A DNA stretch of 64,000 bases from Ascoidea asiatica (lineage: Eukaryota; Ascomycota; Saccharomycetes; Ascoideales; Ascoideaceae): contig BCKQ01000001.1 in assembly GCA_001600695.1 (NCBI GenBank), positions 623,916 through 687,915 on the forward strand, read 5' to 3'. Position numbers and translations under genes: made by a program. Of this stretch, positions 31,201 to 38,700 are shown in pieces (within the stretch, counting starts at the first letter, position 1; the number at the start of each line of letters is the position of its first letter). The notes beneath the pieces are model-generated. The model saw only the letters and a list, made by a program, of their open reading frames with translations. It did not search any database and was not told where the DNA came from.

Positions 31201-32009
31201 TTTCAAGTAAAAGAGAAAAATTATTAAATAAGAAAAATAAAGCATATAATGAATATTATTCAATTTTAAAAGAAGTTTTAAGTTTCAAAGATTCAGTTTT
31301 AAATAATAAATTAGAAGATAGAAAAAATCGTAAAGAAAGAAGAGATAAATTAATTAGTCAATTTAGAAGTGAATTGAATAATTTTGATCAATTAGTTAAA
31401 TATTATTATAGAGAAATTGAAAGATTGAAAAAAGCTCCAGAAGAAATTCCTAATGAAAATGATAATGATAATAATAATAATAATAATGATAATGATATCA
31501 ATAATGAAAATGATATTAGTAATGATAAGGATAATAATGAAATCAGTAAGGAACTGGGTAATGGAATAAAGACTTTTAATATAGAAGAAATTGAGAATTT
31601 AAATGAAATTAATAATAATGGAGAATATATTCAATATAATAATGATTTAAATGGAAAAACTATAACTGCATTACCATATGTTAATACAATTCAAAGTCCA
31701 TTAAAAGAGAAATTTTCTGGAAATTTAATTAATAATAAATTAAATGGAAGTTTTAATTCAAATTCTACTCAAGATTTAAAATTAAAAGAAAAAGAAAAGG
31801 ATAAAGATAAGAGTAAAGAAAAAGAAAAAGAAAAAGATAAAATAAAACAAAAAGAGAAGGAAAAAGAGAAAGAGAAAGAAAAAGAAAAAGAAAAAGAGAA
31901 ATTAGAAAATCAAGGAAAAGAAAGTAAATCAAAAAAGGCTAAAAATAAGAGTAAGAAAAAAAAGCAGAAACAACAGCAAAAACAACAGAAAACTGTGGAA
32001 AGCTTTTGA
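28233..32009 (+). CDS. Multi-pass membrane and coiled-coil protein, AcrB-like
   Basis: The 1258-residue protein begins with a disordered Asn/Ser segment, then a pair of hydrophobic helices (residues ~73-115, VLPLYPLLDTLAITLLF), more helices at ~148-198 (ending LLAKATLASNLSG) and ~206-235, and others to ~400. A Gln/Asn-rich spacer covers ~440-520. Residues ~714-780 look like a small beta-sandwich, ending IIIGGLSPNFRYVLKFF, a fibronectin-III-like close. A long coiled coil spans ~853-1070, and the C-terminus is Lys/Glu-rich (KEKEKEK runs). This order fits the fungal AcrB (ubiquitination-network) family, whose founder acts with the CreB deubiquitinase in Aspergillus carbon regulation. The match is from memory of overall organisation, so it is tentative. 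Confidence 0.45.
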   Translation: MEGTSTSTSIKDNSNSNSNTNNILNTSSSVLSDSINSNISNDQNNIGNNTNNNINNGNNTNNDLPSIDSNVVLPLYPLLDTLAITLLFICFPPSLSCILLGLYALSASSSAMIAKLLGSSLKFSSYSSASSTSTTSSSISNNNDNIGLFSYLTSLLIPTCIALLVDISISLLLHSFFSVSTLQFIQLLAKATLASNLSGNNKNLFNRAFFSTLIIILLIYLKKFLTNLIIINLNLIDFDSNNYLENSEEILNNFLYKNFPNLISSSNSNSNSNSNSIFSLVFNLINVILNFFNFISNFLKILHPSSIYQFNIPNINSNIDNLNDINDINDNIDNFDNISIISNSNYSIFLHYLYLFYLYYSKIFDFFIIHFYSGLSFHVLFLGISPTIKNFFLFKSYSKSLDQLSSISPLYNSFTKSINLDSQSDDKSEIQIQNIPLNPNQSQNISQNQNQNQNQSQNQNQNQNQSQVQSQSQSQTIPSNSNFNNNNNNNNIPLENNINLSQNQNPLLPSNINTNLVNDSNLNDTNTINTFITKTPSDSNYAIEVIVPQEISLITLPYDNELNNDINNNDVNININSSFNNINNDETQAPATFPQTSKNEINDYQLNTLSSSISVVANNFENFCILPFNSSISIKKSNRKLALVKENQPLWSLIAAIRSMFLKTDYYSGNTNINIDDINNNNGTGNNNNNSENNNGDENHLQLTLYDRYVKSENPIRSFICFISETTIAVQIENVEINDLVVVVNDVPWYQVSSGSSYNNEMIIIGGLSPNFRYVLKFFNIIKSFKKTNINSLDDDNDDSIKVLLSEHIVTTISGPYDINKLDNENDNDSKDNDIIKEEIKDKNSLSDSTAQSVRTIQSSLRTANSLISHNKGRLKKLRKETSKILNQIQSETNSLKSKLESVQIPNKFTIKMDRLVHEDAVIGNEVNKLEEEDEKLAELENDLQDDYLEEKYKFEKKTRIYQNFKKGYKKEICGFEEEIQILNIELKQISSKREKLLNKKNKAYNEYYSILKEVLSFKDSVLNNKLEDRKNRKERRDKLISQFRSELNNFDQLVKYYYREIERLKKAPEEIPNENDNDNNNNNNDNDINNENDISNDKDNNEISKELGNGIKTFNIEEIENLNEINNNGEYIQYNNDLNGKTITALPYVNTIQSPLKEKFSGNLINNKLNGSFNSNSTQDLKLKEKEKDKDKSKEKEKEKDKIKQKEKEKEKEKEKEKEKEKLENQGKESKSKKAKNKSKKKKQKQQQKQQKTVESF

Positions 32010-32627
32010 TAATGGCTTTATTAAAGGAACAGACAATGACTGATTAACAATTGTATTATATGAATCTTTTATATATTATAAAAATAACAAAAAAACACTG
32101 AAATATTGAAAAAAATGTATGAAAATATTATAAAATATTGTAAGAGTGAAGCATTATCATTCTTTATATTGAAATAAATAGAATTACCATAAAACTGGTG
32201 TTGTAAATATCAGCTGACAGATAATAAAAAATCATCTGATATCAAAACCACGTGCAAGATTTATTAATTATTTTCGCGTTGTTTTTGTTTTTATATTTGT
32301 TTTCAGCCCGCTGAAAAGGCAACAACAACACAACAAGCAAAAACATCTTTTGTTACCCTGAGACTGGTCGGCGGGAGGAGTATAAAAGGACGCTTGGATC
32401 CTGAGTTCTGGAATCTGATGATGTTTTACTTTTATCCAACGCACTGGTTCTGGTTTTGCTTCTGCTTCTGCTTCGACGCTCGATAATAAATAAACAACTG
32501 CATCTACTCCAGAAATATAAACAAACCAAAGGTCTGAATATATGATATTAAATATTCAATTCCAATTCCAATTACAATCACAATAAATCAATTCAATTCA
32601 ATTCATAATATTAATCTCTCTTGTGCA
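32010..32627 (+). promoter_or_regulatory. Promoter region of the velvet gene
   Basis: 618 bp upstream of the velvet start codon. CACGTG lies at 32249-32254 and a G+C-rich island at about 32290-32470. A TATAAAAG box at 32382-32389 sits inside the island, directly after GGTCGGCGGGAGGAG and 239 bp before the ATG. A strong TATA box next to an island suggests regulated transcription (inference). Confidence 0.6.
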
Positions 32628-34955
32628 ATGAGTCAGCTAACTGAAGATGATTATTCTTACGAGCTTGTCATTGCCCAGCAGCCAATTAGAGCAAGAATGT
32701 GTGGTTTAGGTGATAAAGATAGAAGACAAATTTCTCCACCTCCATGTATTCAATTATTAATTTTTAATAAAAAAACAAATGAAAAAATAAATTTAATTGA
32801 TATTAATGATAAATTAAGTTATATGTTAGTTGCAGAATTATGGGATGAAAATAAATCAACAAATTTAAGTATAATTTCAACTTCTTCAATTAATCCAAAT
32901 TTAAATTTATCTTTATCTACAGTAACAAATACAACAACTTCAACTACAACTTCTTCTTCATCATCCAATTCAAATAATGGACAAGATGAAAAGTCAAATG
33001 ATACTTCAAATGATCACTCAAATGAAAATTCCAATGATAGTAATAACATTAATCAAAATGAAATTATAAATAATGATAATTCAAATAATTTCACTAATGA
33101 AGATTTAAATAATTTAAATAACTTAAATAATTTATCGAATTTATCAAATTTAAATATGAATTTTAATATAAATAATTTAAATTTAAGTAATATGAATACT
33201 TTAAATATGTTATCTGATCATCCTGATTTATTATTAAATAATAATAATATTAATAATAATGATAAATCTAGTAATAATAAACCTAATTTAAATGAAAATG
33301 AAAAACAAGATAATAATGAAGATAAAGAAAAAGAAAAAGAGAATGATACTCTTAAAGATAATAAAGATCAAGATAATGATACTGAAATGATTGATCAATC
33401 AAATTTAAATAATAATGAAAAAGATAATGAACAAATAGATAAAATTGATAATAAAAAAGATAATAATATTGATATTGCAGACGCTGACTTAGATAAAATA
33501 GATACCGCCTTATCAAGTATAGATAGCAATAACAATAACAACAATAACGAAAATAATAACGAAAACATTCAAATAGATCCAAAAGTTTCTGAATATCAAT
33601 CTCATAATAAAATTGATGATGAAAGAGTTAAAAAACAAATTCAAGATCAAATTCAAAAAATTGTTGAAAGTTCAAATGATAATGTTATTAGTCATATAAA
33701 TGATATTAATGATATAAATATTAATGAACTTGGTGATTTAAATGATTTAAATAATATAAATAATATAAATAATATAAATGATATCAATGATATTAATGAA
33801 ATTGATAATATTCTAAAAAATAATAAATTCAATACTCATAATAATGATAACGAAAATGATAATGATAATAATAATAATAATAATAACAATAATGAAATTA
33901 ATAATGAAATCAAAGATAATGAAGATAATAAAGACAAAGATCTCAATAATGATAATGAAGCTAATAAAGAAACTAAACAAATCACTGATACTATAGAAGA
34001 TCTAAAAGATAAAAATAATGAAAATAAACTAGATCCAAAATTAGATTCAAAAGATGAATCAAAAGAAGTACCTAATGAAGTATCTAATGATTCAAAAGAT
34101 GACTCTAAAGATGACTCTAAAGAAAATGATTTAAAAGAGAAATCTCAAGAAACCTCTAATGATAATACTGAAGATAAACAAAATAATGAATCAAATGATA
34201 AATCTAGTGAACAACCAATTGAACAGCCTAGTGATAAACCAAATGATGATCCAGAAGATCCAAATTTAAAAAATTTAGATGATCAAAATAAATTAAAAGA
34301 TCAAAATGATGCAATTGATACTGCTTTAAGTAAATTATCTAAAATTAATGAAGATTTAAATTCAAATAATAATATCAATAATTACAATACTAATAACAAT
34401 CCCAATAATAACAATAATAATAGTAACAACAGTAACAATAATAATACTGAAATTGATAATGATAATGATGATAATGATGATGAATTATTACCAAGTTCTA
34501 AATCAACTTTAATGTACGATAAAATCTTAGATTCAACTTGTCCAACAAGAAATTTAATTGGTAATACTGTTGCAAATGTACTTCAATTATATGATGTTAA
34601 AAAAACTTCAGGTTTATGGTTCGTATTTTCTGATCTTTCAATTAGAATTGAAGGTAAATTTAGATTAAAATTTTCTTTATTTAAATTAAATCCATTTTAT
34701 TTCATGAATTCTCCAAATTCTTCAATTCCAATTTTAAATTCAATTTATTCTGAACCATTTATAGTATATTCTGCAAAAAAATTTCCTGGGGTAACTCCAA
34801 GTAGTCCATTAAGTGCAATTTTCGCTGAACAAGGTGTTAAAATTCCAACAAAAAGATATATGAATAGAAAAAAAAAAATTGTAGATTCTTCAAATAATAC
34901 AAATGATTCAAATCCATCTTCTGCAAATACGACAAATGCTAGAGTATCTAAATAA
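32628..34955 (+). CDS. VelB-type velvet-domain regulator with a giant insertion
   Basis: The 775-residue protein opens with the diagnostic velvet N-terminal half (residues ~9-85): YELVIAQQPIRARMCG, then GDKDRR and SPPPCIQL. This is the VelB signature, not the VeA or VosA forms. The second half lies at ~628-745: TRNLIGNTVANVLQL, then GLWFVFSDLSIRIEGKFRLK, and YSAKKFPGV followed by SPLSAIFAEQGVKIP. Between them are about 540 residues dominated by Asn, Asp, Ser, Lys and Glu. Aspergillus VelB also carries an insertion here, but of only about 100 residues. Velvet proteins bind DNA through an NF-kB-like fold and couple development to secondary metabolism; VelB partners with VeA or VosA. No partner gene is in the window. 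The family is generally regarded as missing from budding yeasts, so an intact copy is notable. Confidence 0.9.
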   Translation: MSQLTEDDYSYELVIAQQPIRARMCGLGDKDRRQISPPPCIQLLIFNKKTNEKINLIDINDKLSYMLVAELWDENKSTNLSIISTSSINPNLNLSLSTVTNTTTSTTTSSSSSNSNNGQDEKSNDTSNDHSNENSNDSNNINQNEIINNDNSNNFTNEDLNNLNNLNNLSNLSNLNMNFNINNLNLSNMNTLNMLSDHPDLLLNNNNINNNDKSSNNKPNLNENEKQDNNEDKEKEKENDTLKDNKDQDNDTEMIDQSNLNNNEKDNEQIDKIDNKKDNNIDIADADLDKIDTALSSIDSNNNNNNNENNNENIQIDPKVSEYQSHNKIDDERVKKQIQDQIQKIVESSNDNVISHINDINDININELGDLNDLNNINNINNINDINDINEIDNILKNNKFNTHNNDNENDNDNNNNNNNNNEINNEIKDNEDNKDKDLNNDNEANKETKQITDTIEDLKDKNNENKLDPKLDSKDESKEVPNEVSNDSKDDSKDDSKENDLKEKSQETSNDNTEDKQNNESNDKSSEQPIEQPSDKPNDDPEDPNLKNLDDQNKLKDQNDAIDTALSKLSKINEDLNSNNNINNYNTNNNPNNNNNNSNNSNNNNTEIDNDNDDNDDELLPSSKSTLMYDKILDSTCPTRNLIGNTVANVLQLYDVKKTSGLWFVFSDLSIRIEGKFRLKFSLFKLNPFYFMNSPNSSIPILNSIYSEPFIVYSAKKFPGVTPSSPLSAIFAEQGVKIPTKRYMNRKKKIVDSSNNTNDSNPSSANTTNARVSK

Positions 34956-35746
34956 TTGAAATTTAATTAATATTTTTCTAATTCTCTTTATTTTTTCGCT
35001 TTTAAATCTGCTTTATTTGTTTTTTCTAGGTCTTTTGATGCTTTTCAATAAATTTTTATATAAATTATTTCCAAAAAATAAATTTCACATTTGATATTTA
35101 TGAGTATTATTATATGTTTACTCTTTCTTTCTTTCTTTTTTTGTTCTTAATTTTTAAAACAGTTTTTTTTATAATCTATTCTATTATTTTCACCCATTTA
35201 CTTTTGTATTTTCTTTTTTAATTCGTTATTGATATTTTAAATGTTTTTGTTATATAATTTTGATTTTCTTTTATTTGTATTTCTTTTTATTGGGTGCTTT
35301 TTTTTTTAGATAATTATAATTTTATGTATTATTTTTTCATAATTCTTTCAGTATCAGTAATTATGTATTTACCCATTTACCTGTTAATTAATAAAATAAG
35401 TTTTAAATTAATCCAGTTTATGCTAATATTAAAATCATATTTGATATTATATATTTAAGGAATGAAAACAATACAATTGAAAATTAAATTTATAGAATAA
35501 AAAAAAACCTTATATCTTGCTAAATTACATAATGTACAATATTAGAAAAGATTAAAAAACAACTATAATGAAAATTCAGAAGAAAAATAAAATAAAATAA
35601 GCACAAAAGATAAAATTAAAAATCAAAAATTAATAAGGAGTTAAAAAAATTTTAGAGAAAAAATAATAAAAACAACCAAAATAAATGGGTTTAAAATTCA
35701 TTAATCTTAACAAAGTCATAACAATAAAGCTTTTCTATCCAAGTTT
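34956..35746. other. Convergent intergenic region, velvet gene and giant acidic gene
   Basis: 791 bp of T-rich then A-rich sequence between two 3' ends. Poly-T tracts near 35163-35170 and 35299-35308 may serve in termination. No gene is visible on either strand. Confidence 0.5.
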
Positions 35747-38700
35747 CTAAGCAGGATTAAAATCATCATTATTTTCATTAGAATTTACATTTTCTTCGCC
35801 TCCGCTTGATTTTGTAAACATTTCAACCATTGATGAACTAAAAATTGAGGTATGCCCTATTTCATTTTCACTTTCATCATGCTTCTCAATCATAGTGCTA
35901 TTAATAGCACTAAGTTTATCTTCATTATCTTCTGATTTTGCCTCTTCATCTCCTAGATATTCAACATCTTCATTCAGCTCCTTTACAAAAAATGGTTCGG
36001 TGGATAATGGTGCCAGTAGGTTGTTATTAACTTCTTGTTCAAGCATTGTTTCTGCAGCTGATTCTAAAAGTTCTGCTTCTTCATCTTTAGTAAGATTCAG
36101 CATATCAGATGATAGATCAGCTCCCTCTTTAGATTGAGGTACTGAAAGACTTCCAGATGTTTGTTCAGGAGCTTTATCAGAAAGCATAGAAGAGTTTGCA
36201 GAAACCATAGTTTCATCTGGTTCTTCTCCGGAAATTATTATTTGTGTATTTGCTTCACCAGGTTCGCTAGTATGATATTCTGTACAAGATGCAGAATCAG
36301 AAATTTCCAAACCTTCTGAAGTTTTCGCTATGAACACTTCTTCGGTACTTACAGTGATCTCCCCCTCTTTTTTTGCAACTTCTTTCAGTTCAAGTTTGTC
36401 CTCAGTTATATCAATTTCAAAAACCTTTTCCTGAGAATTTTCTGCTAACTGTTGAGAGTCTTCATTAGAATCTTCCTCGTTTGCTTTTTCCTTATTTTCT
36501 GAGCTTCTGAGAAGAAAATCTTGAAGACCATTTTCTTCAATGTCCTGAAATACGTCTTCAAGCTCTTGTTCTTTGATAAGTGCAATGCCATCATTTAGAT
36601 AATCACGCCCATTGTTATCAACATCTTCTACATTCTCCATGTGTTCATCATTTTTTGTCTCCTTTATATCATCACTTTTCTTTGGAAGGATAGTTTCATA
36701 ATCATCACTTTTAAGTTCATTCTTGTTTTTTTTATGTCCAAATAAATTTTCTTTTGTTTCTCTAGTATTAGATGCTATTCCATTTACTTCTGGGTTTTCA
36801 ATCTCTACTTCAGATTTGTGTGAAATATCGGCAACAGGTTGACTCATATCATAATCATTATCTTCATTCACTACAATTTCAATCATATCTTGGTCACCCC
36901 TATTATCTGAAACATTTTTAGCTTGTTTCGAGTGCTCCTGTGTGTCAGATGAAGTATTGGTGTTATTAGATTCATGCTGTAATTCAGCCTCTGATAAATT
37001 GCTTTTAGAATCCTCTGTGGAGTTGTTGAAAGGTTTTCTAGAATGAATCTCAACAGAAATTTCAAAATCATCTGATTTTTCATCAATTAGTTGATCTTTA
37101 AACTGTGTAGCTATAGAAGCATTATTATCGTTATTGGCATTTACAACATCTTCTTTGACTGCTATATTAATAACCTCCTCGCTAACATCTATTTCTAAAT
37201 CTCCGTCATCTTTTTCAGTAGAGTTCATCATTTTTTTCACTAATTCCGACTCGGCTGTTTTGATTGTCTTGCTTGAGGAAAGATTTTCCAGCTCCAACAA
37301 TTCATTTTCTGCAAAGTCAGTAATAATTCCATATTCTTTTAAAGTGTTTCTGATAATTTCTTCTTTTTCCTTATCAATCTCGGGAATATCAGGACTTTCA
37401 TTGGCTTCCGAATCAGAAGAGTTGAAGAATTCAGCAAATTCCTTACTATTTTCAGATGATTCTTTCATACTTTCAGCTGTTTCTTTACTATTTTCAGTTG
37501 ATTCTTTAATACTTTCCACCGATACTTCAATATTTTCAGCTGATTCTTTACTATTTTCAGAATCATCAAATGTTTTTTCAATATCTATATCAACTTTTTC
37601 AACCATGGGCTCTGTTGATTCAGGTTCACTAGCAGATTCTCGACTTGAAGTTCGACTTCCAAAAATGCTTTGAACAAATTTTGTCATTAAATTAGGAATG
37701 AATCTTTTATTTTGGGATTTAACAGGAGAAGCATTATGGTTTTGTACTGAACCGGAAAGCTCATCTTTATTTATTCCGGTTACACTGGTATTATTTTCTT
37801 TGAATTTAGAGTCTTTGATTGGCTCCATGTCTTCATCATCCGAAGTTGGTTGAGTACTTTTCATTTTATCTTCCATTTTATTGGAACCAGTTTCTTTTTG
37901 TGTCGAAATTTTATTTGAAATTTTTCGAGGTTCATCTGTTGAAGATGTAATAATCATGCCCTCATTTTCGACTTTCTCATATTTTGTTTCAGAGTCACTG
38001 GAGCTTATAAAATCAATAACTGCGGCATCATTACTGATTGAAATTTGATTAGCTCTTTTTAAATTTAGAGAGCCTGATGGTTTTATCACTTTTGAAGGTC
38101 TTCCTCTTTTCCTTGAGGTAGAAACAGTGTCAGAAACCTTCACATTATTATTGTTTTTAAGTCTGTTTTCTAAAGTTTTCTTTCTTTCTTTGCTTTTCCT
38201 AGTGATTGACCTTATAACATCAACCAGATTAGCACCACGTCTTCTAGAAATTCTGCTTGATCTAAGTCGACGTCCTTCCTTAGGTATTGGATCTTCTTTG
38301 ACAATTGATGTACTTACTAAAGTTACTTCACCATCTGAATCTTTTTCAGAATGTTTTTTAGAAGTATTTGTCTTTTTACTCGTACTAATTTTCTTAGTTA
38401 GCTTTTTTAAGCCATTAATCCCTTTTGAAAACTTTGCCTTTTCAACAGTTTTCTTAATTTTTTTTCCAGATTCTTTTTTAATATCCGAACTCTTAATTTC
38501 CACAAAAGAATTAGAATCTGAATCTGAATCTGAATCTGAATTGAAGGAAATAACATTATTTTCTTCTATTTTTTGAGGTTTAGATTGAATTTCTTCAATT
38601 TTGCGTTCCTTTCCAAGTTTTTGAGGAGTTCCAGTATCTGAATCTGCAAAGTAACTATCCTCGTCCATGGTTGTTAATTTTCTTTTCCTTAGACGGTGAC

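Noticed and set aside
37134-37673. 179-codon plus-strand frame
   Set aside because: It is the antisense shadow of the acidic repeats in the giant minus-strand gene; Ser/Phe/Leu runs mirror Glu/Lys/Asp codons.
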